A stretch of 64,000 nucleotides of DNA. It comes from JARBAU01 sp029237525. GTDB taxonomy: Archaea; Thermoproteota; Nitrososphaeria; Nitrososphaerales; Nitrososphaeraceae. Below the pieces are notes generated by a model, which made no database searches, was not told where the DNA came from, and was given only the letters and a program-made list of their open reading frames with translations. This document shows, piece after piece, positions 8,140-16,607 of this stretch. Every line of letters begins with the position of its first letter. Position 1 is the stretch's first letter. The position numbers and the translations under genes are program-made. Where the stretch lies: positions 197,488-261,487 of the forward strand of contig DATBKT010000087.1 in NCBI GenBank assembly GCA_036555705.1. The letters run 5' to 3'.

Positions 8140-9234
8140 TTATGTGGTTGCCGGTACTTCTCCAGCTGTTTCTGCCTCTTGCTGGGATTTCAATTCGTTT
8201 GCGATCACACTTACTCTGCCAGCCATCTGTCTTGCAATTTTATCAAAAATCTTAGCCTGATCCGAATTTGGATTTATTAATGGGATAGGATTCCCAGTAT
8301 CACTGTTAGCCATAATTTCTGGATTAAGTGGAATATCACCTACGAACGATATTCCAAATTTTTCGCTTACCTTTTTGCCTCCACCGACACCAAAAATAGT
8401 CATATGCTCCTTACAGTTAGGACATTCCAAGTAGCTCATATTTTCTACGACTCCAATAATCGGTATATTCAATTTATTGAACATTCCAATCGCCTTGATA
8501 GCTACATTCATAGCAACATCTTGAGGGGTGGTTACAACTAAGATACCAGTAATTGGTATAGTTTGTGCCATAGTCAATGGAGCATCGCCGGTCCCCGGTG
8601 GAAGATCTATTATAAGATAATCCAATTCGCCCCAATTTACATCAGTTATAAATTGCTTAATTATGCCTGAAACTATAGGGCCTCTATAAATTCCAGCCTG
8701 TTGCGATTGCTCGTAAAAGAACCCCATAGAGATAACTTTTACACTGTAAGCGATGACTGGTTGGATTTTCCCGTCAACTACTGCAGGAGTCTCCTTTATG
8801 CCCATAAACAATGGAACGCTAGGACCATAAATATCCGCATCCAACAGTCCTACTTTCGCTCCTGTCTTAGAAAGTGCAACGGCAAGATTAACTGCAACAG
8901 TTGTTTTACCTACTCCACCTTTACCACTTGCAATAGCAATAATGTTTTTGACACCTGGTAGGAGTTCATCCATCGATATCGCTCTACCTTCAGTAACCCT
9001 TGCTGTAACCTTTACATCTAAATCCTTAATTCCCAAATTAGCCATCCGATCTCGAACATCTTGTTCAATCTCACTATTGAATGGGCAAGCCGGTGTCGTT
9101 AATTCTAAAGTGAAAGATACTTTTTCCCCTTCAATTGAGAGGTCTTTAATCATTCCCATCGAGACAATATCCCTGTGAAGTTCTGGATCAACGACCTGTC
9201 TCAATGTTGACATAACTTGATCAACATGAACCAT
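8140..9234 (-). CDS. apbC: Mrp/Nbp35-family Fe-S cluster carrier ATPase with DUF59 domain
   Basis: The protein has about 364 residues in two parts: an N-terminal DUF59/MIP18-like domain (about residues 5-85, 'STLRQVVDPELHRDIVSMGM') and a ParA/MinD-type P-loop ATPase with the deviant Walker A 'GKGGVGKTTVAVNLA'. It also has 'DADIYGPSVP', 'DLPPGTGD' and the cluster-binding Cys pair in 'ECPNCKEH'. Proteins of this type assemble and hand over 4Fe-4S clusters. ATG 9234 is preferred; an in-frame TTG at 9246 is possible. The C-terminal tail is extended and rich in Ala, Glu and Thr. The dephospho-CoA kinase gene follows after 15 nt. Confidence 0.9.
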   Translation of the reverse strand: MVHVDQVMSTLRQVVDPELHRDIVSMGMIKDLSIEGEKVSFTLELTTPACPFNSEIEQDVRDRMANLGIKDLDVKVTARVTEGRAISMDELLPGVKNIIAIASGKGGVGKTTVAVNLAVALSKTGAKVGLLDADIYGPSVPLFMGIKETPAVVDGKIQPVIAYSVKVISMGFFYEQSQQAGIYRGPIVSGIIKQFITDVNWGELDYLIIDLPPGTGDAPLTMAQTIPITGILVVTTPQDVAMNVAIKAIGMFNKLNIPIIGVVENMSYLECPNCKEHMTIFGVGGGKKVSEKFGISFVGDIPLNPEIMANSDTGNPIPLINPNSDQAKIFDKIARQMAGRVSVIANELKSQQEAETAGEVPATT

Positions 9235-9429
9235 CTTAATTAACAAAAATTCGAACTTGTAATATTTAAACTATATAGCTCTTCATCGGGAGTTCATAAA
9301 TACCGGTTAACTTTCCTAACGAAATTCAATTAACAAATTACAGAGTAGATCATGTTTAATTGTGTCACATTAGAAAACCCGTCTGATGTATGATTAGTAG
9401 CTATATCATCTAGTTTATTATCGAGCTCA

Positions 9430-10002
9430 TTGAATGCCTATCTAATCAACATTTTGGCTCACAAGTCCACAGATGATAGATCTGATACAATAACCCGTTC
9501 CTTTAGATTTGACCAAGAGCTATCTAAGGTGTTAGATGAAGAGGCTGAACGCATGGGTGTATCTGTAAATTCCGTAGTAGGGATAATACTAAGAAGATTT
9601 GCCGATTTTACGAGATTCCTATCTAAAATCGATATGGTAATTATCAATCGGGAATTGTTAACTACTCTAATTAACTCACTAGATGAAAATACGATTTCTA
9701 CCTTGGGTTCAAATCTAGGAGAATCCGTCCCCAGGGATACAATTGTATTTTGGAAAAAAGATTTGACCGACGAAGCTGTTTTTGAATATATCGAAAAAAT
9801 AATGTGTCGCTATGGCCATCTTGGTACATATGACGAGGTGAAACAATCTGCGAAAAGAACTATAGTAGTAAGACATAGGCTTGGGAAAAAAGGGTCAAAA
9901 TTCTTTGAAAGCTTTTTTAGATCAATGTTTAAAAACACTACTGGAAAGGAATCTAGCTTCGAATTGACAGACGCATCAATAAAGATTGAAGTCAGCTATT
10001 AA
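9430..10002 (+). CDS. Ribbon-helix-helix type protein, possible regulator
   Basis: The first 60 or so residues contain a CopG/Arc-like ribbon-helix-helix pattern: a beta strand 'TITRSFRFDQ', then 'ELSKVLDEEAERMG' and 'SVNSVVGIILRRFADF'. The remaining 130 residues form an unrecognised alpha/beta domain ending in a beta-rich segment, which might sense a ligand or form oligomers. It begins with TTG and is divergent from the Mrp-like gene, so it could act on that promoter or its own; that is inference. It stands alone upstream of rpo7. Confidence 0.55.
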   Translation: MNAYLINILAHKSTDDRSDTITRSFRFDQELSKVLDEEAERMGVSVNSVVGIILRRFADFTRFLSKIDMVIINRELLTTLINSLDENTISTLGSNLGESVPRDTIVFWKKDLTDEAVFEYIEKIMCRYGHLGTYDEVKQSAKRTIVVRHRLGKKGSKFFESFFRSMFKNTTGKESSFELTDASIKIEVSY

Positions 10003-10078
10003 TGACATAAATCAAATCAAGATCTAAATATAGATGGCCAAAGGTTAATAAATTGATCTTTGTTGACAATTGTAACAG

Positions 10079-10681
10079 ATGTTTCTCATAATCGATATGA
10101 ACGATGTAGTCAGAATTCCTCCTAACAGACTGACAAGTTCGTTGAAAAATACTGCTATGGCCATATTGAAGGAAAAATATGAGAGCATGATTAGCCCAGA
10201 ATTGGGCTACGTAATTATGATAATAGATGCCTCAGCTAACGCTGTCGGCAAATTAGTTGCTGGTGATGGCTCTACTTACCATAAAGTCCAGTTTAAAGCT
10301 CTGACCTTTTTTCCTAAATTGCAAGAGGTTGTTGAAGGAGAAATAGTAGAGATAACTGACTTTGGAGCATTCGTCAGAGTTGGTCCCACCGATGCTCTTT
10401 TACATCTTTCTCAGATAACAGACGATTATTTAAAGAGTGATGTTAAGCAAGGTGTCATAATTGCTAACCAAAGTGCTAAATCATTAAAAATTGGTTCGAA
10501 AATCAGGGCAAGAGTTACAGCAATAAGCCTTGGAAAAGGTACAGGGATGGGCAAAATCGGAATTACCTGTAGACAACCATTTTTAGGCTCGAATGAGTGG
10601 ATTGAACAAGAAGTAAAGAAATCAAGACAATCTCAAACTGTATCTCCCACAAAGGAGAAAAAAAGTGGAGGTTCTAAGTAG
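10079..10681 (+). CDS. rpoE: DNA-directed RNA polymerase subunit Rpo7 (E')
   Basis: This stalk subunit of archaeal RNA polymerase is the homologue of eukaryotic Rpb7. Residues 1-80 form the tip/RNP domain ('IPPNRLTSSLKNTAMAILKE'). Residues 83-165 form the S1/OB fold that contacts emerging RNA ('VVEGEIVEITDFGAFVRVG', 'DALLHLSQI'). The Lys/Ser-rich C-terminal tail is slightly extended. The next gene, spt4, starts directly after its stop, a conserved archaeal pairing (rpoE1-rpoE2). Confidence 0.95.
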   Translation: MFLIIDMNDVVRIPPNRLTSSLKNTAMAILKEKYESMISPELGYVIMIIDASANAVGKLVAGDGSTYHKVQFKALTFFPKLQEVVEGEIVEITDFGAFVRVGPTDALLHLSQITDDYLKSDVKQGVIIANQSAKSLKIGSKIRARVTAISLGKGTGMGKIGITCRQPFLGSNEWIEQEVKKSRQSQTVSPTKEKKSGGSK

Positions 10682-10870
10682 ATGCCAAAAGAACTAGCAT
10701 GTAAGAAATGCAAAGCCATAACCTATGGCAAAATATGCGCCGTGTGTAAGTCTACGGAGCTTTCTCCAGATTGGTCAGGGATAATTTTAGTTTTTGAACC
10801 ATTAAATTCCAAAATTGCTGCGGCATTGAATATCAACGTGGCACACAAATACGCACAGAAAGTCGCATAA
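10682..10870 (+). CDS. spt4: Transcription elongation factor Spt4 (RpoE'')
   Basis: This 62-residue zinc-ribbon protein partners Spt5 in the archaeal elongation factor. Four zinc ligands are visible as C-x2-C in 'ACKKCKAI' and C-x2-C in 'ICAVCKS'. The fold ends with 'DWSGIILVFEP' and 'AAALNI', typical of Spt4. The start abuts the rpo7 stop codon with no spacer, so translation is probably coupled. Confidence 0.93.
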   Translation: MPKELACKKCKAITYGKICAVCKSTELSPDWSGIILVFEPLNSKIAAALNINVAHKYAQKVA

Positions 10871-10874
10871 TTAT

Positions 10875-11756
10875 TTGAGAATTCACACTTCCCTAAAAAC
10901 TAGACGAGCACTCACGAGTTTTTTACTCGAAGACATCGGGACTGGCGATATTACCACAAATAACCTCAATGCTAGAGATACCAATGTAAGAGCAGAAATC
11001 GTAGTGAAGTCGGACGACGAAACTGTAGTGGCAGGATTAGAAGAGGCTATTGTTATCTTTGATATATGCGGTTGCACCTCAAGAAATTTGGTTGATGATG
11101 GTTCATTCGTAAGGAACTATCAAGGAGTGCTGGAAATCGAAGGTAGAGCAAAGGACATTCTCAAAGCAGAAAGAACTGCTCTAAATATGCTAATGCGTAT
11201 GAGTGGCATTGCGACCGAGACCAGAACCTTGATAGAAGCTATTCGAAGCGCCGGTAGCGTCGCAGAGATCACTAGTACTAGAAAAACTTGTCCTGGTCTA
11301 AGGACATTTGATAAGAAAGCAGTTAAAATTGGAGGAGGCCTGCCACATCGACAAAGGCTGGACGAAATGGTCTTAATTAAAAGCAACCATATTTATCTCG
11401 CGGGATCAGTGGAGCGGTGCATTCGGGAATTGAAAGAAAAATGTGGTAGCAATATTAAAATTGAGTGCGAGGTTACCAATCTTAAAGACTTGATTACTGC
11501 TATTAATGAAGGGTCAGACATTGTAATGCTGGACAATTTTGAACCAGTTGCCGCTAAGAATGCAATTAAAACAATATCCAATCTTGGTTTACGGAAGAGA
11601 TCAATAATAGAAATTTCTGGAGGTATTAGATTTTCGAATATCAAAGACTATGCAGATGCAGGCCCAGACAGAATTTCTGTAGGCTACCTCACGCACTCGA
11701 CCAACGCAGCTAATTATAGCTTGAAAATTGTTGATAGGAATGAGCAGCAACCCTAG
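10875..11756 (+). CDS. nadC: Nicotinate-nucleotide pyrophosphorylase (quinolinate PRTase)
   Basis: This enzyme converts quinolinate and PRPP to nicotinate mononucleotide in de novo NAD synthesis. At 293 residues it has the family pattern: 'EDIGTGDITTNNL' near the N-terminus, 'ERTALNMLMRMSGIAT' (about residues 98-113), the Arg/Lys-rich active-site stretch 'TRKTCPGLR', 'KAVKIGGGLPHR', 'IECEVTN' and 'VMLDNFEP'. The start is TTG 10875, 4 nt after the spt4 stop, so it may be read from the rpo7-spt4 transcript. nadA is convergent 65 nt downstream. Confidence 0.95.
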   Translation: MRIHTSLKTRRALTSFLLEDIGTGDITTNNLNARDTNVRAEIVVKSDDETVVAGLEEAIVIFDICGCTSRNLVDDGSFVRNYQGVLEIEGRAKDILKAERTALNMLMRMSGIATETRTLIEAIRSAGSVAEITSTRKTCPGLRTFDKKAVKIGGGLPHRQRLDEMVLIKSNHIYLAGSVERCIRELKEKCGSNIKIECEVTNLKDLITAINEGSDIVMLDNFEPVAAKNAIKTISNLGLRKRSIIEISGGIRFSNIKDYADAGPDRISVGYLTHSTNAANYSLKIVDRNEQQP

Positions 11757-11821
11757 GTTAGACCTTCATATGCTCTTCTCAATCTATTGGAATTAAAACC
11801 TGTTAACATGAGCTTTCAAAT

Positions 11822-12772
11822 CTAGCTAATTTGCAACATTCGGTCAATGGCCAATCTAGCTCGGTCTGCAATTTTCTGAGGCACTTTGACTCGATATATA
11901 TTCTTAATTAACGAATCATAAACCTTTTCAACTGTGATCATTTTCATGTATTTACAAATCGCGTTTTCTTTAATTGGGATGAAAGTTTTCGAAGGGTTTT
12001 CCTTAGCCATTCTATGTAGTATTCCAACCTCAGTAGCTATTACGTATTTTGAAGCATTCCCCAATCGAGCATGCTTCATCATTCCTTCCGTAGACAAAAT
12101 ATGTGGCTTCTTCACTATGTCGCCATTCGAACTATTATATAGGGTAGATGTTGTGCAGCCGCATTCCGGATGAATTAGAAAGTCTGCATCTTTATACTTA
12201 GTCAACATCATGTTAACATCCTCGGCCCTGATTCCTGCGTGCACATGACACTCTCCTGGCCAAATGAACATATTCTTGCGTTTAGTCACGTCTGCCACAT
12301 ATGCTCCTAAAAACATGTCTGGAAGAAAAAGAATTTCAAGATCCTTTGGGATGCTGTTGACCACATTCACTGCATTGCTTGACGTACAGCAATAATCTGA
12401 CATGGCCTTGATTTCCGCACTAGTATTGACATAACTTACTACTACCGCATCTTCGTGCTCGGATTTCCATGCATTTAATTGCGAAATATCAATAGTTGAG
12501 GCTAGCGAACATCCTGCATCCAAATCAGGTATCAAGACTTCCTTATCAGGACAGATTATAGAAGCAGTCTCGGCCATAAAATGTACCCCGCAAAATACTA
12601 TGGTTCGTTGCTTGGTTTTGGCTGCATTAATAGAGAGTCCTAATGAATCACCTACATAATCAGCAACATCTTGGACTTCAGGCAACTGATAATTATGAGC
12701 CAAAATAGTAGCATCATACTTCTTCTTCAGCTCCTGGATCTTTAGCTTGAAGTCGTTCGTGACAAGAGACAT
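11822..12772 (-). CDS. nadA: Quinolinate synthase A
   Basis: This 4Fe-4S enzyme condenses iminoaspartate with dihydroxyacetone phosphate to quinolinate. The 316 residues form three similar domains. The three cluster Cys appear in 'IVFCGVHFMAETA', 'YVNTSAEIKAMSDYCCTSSN' (one of the pair) and 'HPECGCTTS'. Substrate-binding marks are 'HNYQLPEVQDVADYVGDSL' and 'WPGECHVHAGI'. Together with nadC and the aspartate dehydrogenase in this window it completes the aspartate route to nicotinate mononucleotide. The promoter region is shared with the divergent rps30e gene. Confidence 0.95.
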   Translation of the reverse strand: MSLVTNDFKLKIQELKKKYDATILAHNYQLPEVQDVADYVGDSLGLSINAAKTKQRTIVFCGVHFMAETASIICPDKEVLIPDLDAGCSLASTIDISQLNAWKSEHEDAVVVSYVNTSAEIKAMSDYCCTSSNAVNVVNSIPKDLEILFLPDMFLGAYVADVTKRKNMFIWPGECHVHAGIRAEDVNMMLTKYKDADFLIHPECGCTTSTLYNSSNGDIVKKPHILSTEGMMKHARLGNASKYVIATEVGILHRMAKENPSKTFIPIKENAICKYMKMITVEKVYDSLIKNIYRVKVPQKIADRARLAIDRMLQIS

Positions 12773-12949
12773 TTTTAAGTTGACATATTTAGTAGTATTA
12801 AAAATGACATTTAAGTTAATATAATCTGCTCGTATGTTGCCTATTTTGAGCGTCTATAAGGCAATGGTTGCCCCCTTCTCGTGTATCTTGTAAGCTAAGT
12901 TAAACCATCAATATATATTAGACTTAAATTAAGAATACTCGAATAATTT

Positions 12950-13138
12950 ATGCCAACTCATGGCTCACTAACAAAAGCAGGTAAAGTTCGGGGTCAGACT
13001 CCTAAAATCCAAGGAAAAACACGCTTGCAACCAGTTTCTAGGTTACGTAATAAGAGTAACTTTGAAAAAAGGTTCGAAAAGAGGAGATTACCAGGACAGA
13101 AAAAACCGGAAAGGGGCGGTAGAGGCGGCAGAAGATAG
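12950..13138 (+). CDS. rps30e: Ribosomal protein S30e
   Basis: This very basic 62-residue protein has the S30e signature 'HGSLTKAGKVRGQTPKI' at the N-terminus and a Lys/Arg/Gly-rich C-terminus ending 'GGRGGRR'. S30e occurs in eukaryotes and some archaea, including Nitrososphaeria. ATG 12950 is preceded by a 'TATATATTAGAC'-like TATA region about 35 nt upstream. It sits between the two divergently read NAD genes nadA and aspartate dehydrogenase. Confidence 0.9.
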   Translation: MPTHGSLTKAGKVRGQTPKIQGKTRLQPVSRLRNKSNFEKRFEKRRLPGQKKPERGGRGGRR

Positions 13139-13248
13139 TATGTTTTAGATTAAAACAACGTCTAACCACTTATTAATATGGTGATTTAGTCTTTGAGTGG
13201 ACTGGACATTTGCCACTTTTACAATTATATCACCGTGTGTGAATACAC

Positions 13249-14100
13249 ATTATTATTAAGCTATCGAATACAATAGGTATTATTGGTTGTGGGGCTATAG
13301 GTACTCAGGTCGCATTAGCTATAGATAAGGGAAGAATAAGCAATACGGTCCTTAGCTTCTTGTTTGATGCCGACAAATCTGCTACAAAGGGCCTTGTAGC
13401 AAGGCTAACTACAAGAAATATATCTTGCTTTTCAGACTTCACCGATTTAATTTCGTCAACTGAGTTCAAACAGTCCAGTTTGGTGTTAGAATGCGCTTCT
13501 CAGGAAGCAGTTCGTCTATTCGCAAGGCCTCTGCTCAAATTAGGAAAAGATATGATAATAATGAGTGTAGGAGCGTTGACCGATAGTGCGCTGTTGTCAG
13601 ATCTGTTGGATTTGTCAGCTGAAAATGGCACAAGTCTGGTCTTACCGACTGGTGCTATAGCCGGAATTGATGCAATTCGAAGTGCAAGGGAAGGTCTTAA
13701 ATCAGTCAAGCTTATCACGACTAAAAATCCCAAAGCATTAGAAGGGGCTCCATTTTTTAGAAAAAATAACATTAACCTACACGCCATTAATAAGAGAACT
13801 ACTATATACTACGGGACGGCTGCAGAAGCTATTTTGAATTTTCCCGCAAATGTCAATGTAGCATCAATCCTGGCTTTAGCGGGACTAGGAATGCAAAAAA
13901 CTATGGTAAGAATAGTGGTAGACCCTAGAATTCGTTACAATCAGCACGAGGTCATTGCTGAAGGCAAATTCGGTAAGCTAAATATCAAATTGAAGAATAA
14001 TCAAGCGGAGGGGAATCCTAGAACAAGCTACCTGGCAATTCTTTCTGCCATAGAAACAGTTCGCTCTTCATCGGTTAGAGGGTTTAGGATCGGAACTTGA
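13249..14100 (+). CDS. nadX: L-aspartate dehydrogenase, non-standard start
   Basis: This NAD(P)-dependent enzyme would make iminoaspartate for NadA in place of aspartate oxidase. Starting at the TTG near 13360 would lose the Rossmann motif; the same frame upstream reads 'NTIGIIGCGAIGTQVALAID', so the gene starts earlier. Between the in-frame stop at 13240 and this motif there is no ATG, GTG or TTG, only ATT codons at 13249, 13252 and 13255. A TATA-like 'AATTATAT' at 13223-13230 places transcription start near 13250-13255, so a leaderless mRNA beginning with ATT is possible. A one-base shift from a GTG frame at 13239 is the alternative. The C-terminal 'GNPRTSYLAILSAIET' matches the family. Confidence 0.78.
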   Translation: MIIKLSNTIGIIGCGAIGTQVALAIDKGRISNTVLSFLFDADKSATKGLVARLTTRNISCFSDFTDLISSTEFKQSSLVLECASQEAVRLFARPLLKLGKDMIIMSVGALTDSALLSDLLDLSAENGTSLVLPTGAIAGIDAIRSAREGLKSVKLITTKNPKALEGAPFFRKNNINLHAINKRTTIYYGTAAEAILNFPANVNVASILALAGLGMQKTMVRIVVDPRIRYNQHEVIAEGKFGKLNIKLKNNQAEGNPRTSYLAILSAIETVRSSSVRGFRIGT

Positions 14101-14167
14101 ACTTGATTTTTCGCCAGGGATATCCTGTTACGGTTTATATAAGGTAATGCTTTGACGTATTTTAACA

Positions 14168-14470
14168 ATGAGTTACGGAGGTTTTAGAAGGAACGACAAT
14201 TTCGGACCGAAACCAGTGGAAACAGGTAAAGAGTACGACGTCCAAATCACCGAGATTAGTCGAAAGGGGGACGGTATTGCTAGGATACAAGGATTTGTAA
14301 TCTTTGTGAAAAACGGAAAGGTTGGACAGAATGCAAAGATACGTGTAGTTCAGGTAGGTAATAGATTTGCCACTGCTGAAATAGTCGATGGTGCTTCAAG
14401 TTCATCGACTGAAGATATGTCCGCATCATCATCATCTCCAGCGGCAGCGTCAGAGCAGTCCAGTTCCTAA
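14168..14470 (+). CDS. TRAM-domain protein
   Basis: The 100-residue protein has one TRAM (OB-fold) RNA-binding domain at residues 18-72: 'EYDVQITEISRKGDGIARI', 'GFVIFVKNG' and 'GQNAKIRVVQVGNRFATAEI'. A Gly/Arg-rich start and a Ser-rich tail flank it. Stand-alone TRAM proteins are abundant in archaea and have been described as RNA chaperones, for example in cold adaptation. ATG 14168 has a TATA box ('GTTTATATAAGG', about 14134-14145) roughly 28 nt upstream, consistent with a leaderless transcript. The SDR fusion gene is convergent downstream. Confidence 0.88.
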   Translation: MSYGGFRRNDNFGPKPVETGKEYDVQITEISRKGDGIARIQGFVIFVKNGKVGQNAKIRVVQVGNRFATAEIVDGASSSSTEDMSASSSSPAAASEQSSS

Positions 14471-14518
14471 GACAGTTCGAATGTCTATATTCGAATAATT
14501 TTTATTTATTATCATTTA

Positions 14519-16315
14519 TTACGAATTAGCTTCGTCTATGTAAAATATTCGCTCGCCAAGCCCTTTAGGATTGGTTGTCAAATTTATAATTGATTGTCTT
14601 AATCTATCTTCATCTGGCTGTCGACCTTCAACATTTCCAGATAGGATCAAATATGGCCTTATCGACGAACCTAAAACATCAGAAAGCTCTTGATTGACAG
14701 TAGTAATAAGAGGTCTGAGGGCTCCTCTAAATATTTCAGATCTACTCCTTAAAAGCCCCGACACTTTACCAACGGGTGCATCAGGTCCTACGATTACGAT
14801 CGCACCTGTCGAGGACTTAAATTTTGACGGATCATTCGATGAATTATCAGGGGACATCGACTTTACCCCTTCTTTGATTACGAGATAGGGGATATTTATG
14901 AAATTGTCTACTAATGACTGCCATTCATTCCCTTGGAATGAAAGTATCTGACGCCCATAATCGAATTCTCCAGTAAAGTGAATCAGAGCAAACAACTGGC
15001 CAAATTTTGATCTAACTATGTTCATGAACTTTGCAATCTCATCGTCTTTTAGGAAATCAACCGAATGTGTATGAAATTCCTTTAGTTCATTTTGATTTGT
15101 TGACAATAGAATTACAACCTGTTTTACTCCAAACTCCATCAATGAAGAGGCAACTGAGCGTACACGTGAGATTTCCTTTTGTTCCTTTGAATTTGTAGTA
15201 ATAACGATAACCTTTCCATTGAGGATAGAGTGATCTTCAATCATTGATACGTTTGATCCAATAATTGGCTTGACCGGATAAAATACTCGATCATTAGGGA
15301 TGACTCTACTATTCAACATCCTATTCATCTTGCCGTCTGCAAGACAGAGCACCATTTCACCCACTTGCTCCTGAGTGAGAAATTCTCCGTCGGTAATCAT
15401 TTTTCTCGTATTGTTCTGGATTTTTTCGGCAATCTCTTGGGTCTTTTTCAAAAGACCTGATAAAGAGCCAGCCAGCGATTTTGAATCTACTGAATCATCA
15501 TTTCTGGCTTTTAAAATATCTGAACTTAGCCCTTTTATACCAGCATCAACTACTTCTTCGGACTCGCCCATAATTGAGAAAAATCTTTCAGCATACTTTC
15601 CTATTTCTTGTGCGGTCACACCTGGGTAACCACCGATCCTTAAAAACTCCATTGCAGCCTTAGGATATACGGTCTTGTAGATTCTGTCTGAGTGAACTGG
15701 TCCAGGATTGGTGACAATTGAGGTTATGCCCTTATCTACCAATTCCCAACCTAGAGCCTCTCCTAGCCTATTCTTTGCTCCTTGGGCAGCTGTGTAGGGG
15801 GTTCTAAATCTATATGGTCTTTGCTCAAATTTATTTTCCTCAGTAAAGAAGGTAGAAATCGTAATTATCATCCCTCCATGTTGCATAGCGGGGATGGCAT
15901 GTTGAGAGGTCCAAAAAGTTCCCGACAAATGAATAGAAACACAATCTCGGAATTCCTTGAAGGTGGAGCTTGGAAAGATTTTAACTGGGCCAGAAACGCC
16001 AGCATTGTTAATCACAATGTCAATTTTCCCAAGTTTACTCTTGATATCTTTGAACATACTCCTGATTCCGTTTTCATCAGACACATCTATCCCCGGATAC
16101 GAAAGTACTTTCGCCGAGGGCGAAGAAGATTCGAAAATCTTTTCTAGAATATTTGTTGTGTAATCTAAGGGCTCTTTTCTTCTTCCCATTATGATAATAT
16201 TTGCTCCCTCTTCAGCAAATTTTCTCGCTATAGTTTGTCCGATTCCTGTACCACTTCCAGTGATCAAAACGTTTTTACCGGCGAATTTTAATGGCGATAC
16301 AGACTGCAAATCCAT
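14519..16315 (-). CDS. Fused double short-chain dehydrogenase, MCR-N-like
   Basis: The 598 residues form two SDR-like halves. The first (about 10-270) has the cofactor motif 'LITGSGTGIGQTIA', an Arg pair in 'MGRRKE' that suggests NADPH, 'VINNAGVSG', and the active-site Tyr in 'TPYTAAQGAKNR'. The Lys expected four residues after Tyr is Gln. The second half (about 365-590, from 'LNGKVIVITTNS') lacks a clear Gly-rich motif and catalytic residues. From memory, order and blocks such as 'NPGPVHSDRI' resemble the N-terminal half of bifunctional malonyl-CoA reductase of Chloroflexus, which reduces malonate semialdehyde to 3-hydroxypropionate. A role in the 3-hydroxypropionate/4-hydroxybutyrate cycle is therefore possible but unproven. 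Confidence 0.75.
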   Translation of the reverse strand: MDLQSVSPLKFAGKNVLITGSGTGIGQTIARKFAEEGANIIIMGRRKEPLDYTTNILEKIFESSSPSAKVLSYPGIDVSDENGIRSMFKDIKSKLGKIDIVINNAGVSGPVKIFPSSTFKEFRDCVSIHLSGTFWTSQHAIPAMQHGGMIITISTFFTEENKFEQRPYRFRTPYTAAQGAKNRLGEALGWELVDKGITSIVTNPGPVHSDRIYKTVYPKAAMEFLRIGGYPGVTAQEIGKYAERFFSIMGESEEVVDAGIKGLSSDILKARNDDSVDSKSLAGSLSGLLKKTQEIAEKIQNNTRKMITDGEFLTQEQVGEMVLCLADGKMNRMLNSRVIPNDRVFYPVKPIIGSNVSMIEDHSILNGKVIVITTNSKEQKEISRVRSVASSLMEFGVKQVVILLSTNQNELKEFHTHSVDFLKDDEIAKFMNIVRSKFGQLFALIHFTGEFDYGRQILSFQGNEWQSLVDNFINIPYLVIKEGVKSMSPDNSSNDPSKFKSSTGAIVIVGPDAPVGKVSGLLRSRSEIFRGALRPLITTVNQELSDVLGSSIRPYLILSGNVEGRQPDEDRLRQSIINLTTNPKGLGERIFYIDEANS

Positions 16316-16607
16316 ATCCTAGGCTTCAGCACATGCTAATTAAAGTTAGCGAAGATTACCACCCCATTTTACATTAAAAATATTAGTATTCATAATTGGA
16401 ATTTCGAAATAACTAAATGATCCGAACCAGATTTTAATCTAAATTTATACTTTAGGATATTGTGATCTGACTAAATACCGAGTAATGTAGATACCTGTCA
16501 TGACCTTGATACTCAATTTACATAACAGAGATTTAGAGAAATAGTTGGTTAAATTGGATTACATGAAAACAATTAGCTCGGATATATACACCTGGGATAG
16601 TTTTGAC

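Noticed and set aside
13176..13255. Intron between an ATG at 13178 and the aspartate dehydrogenase frame
   Set aside because: The strong stem there closes before the in-frame stop at 13240, so splicing at that stem could not give an open frame.
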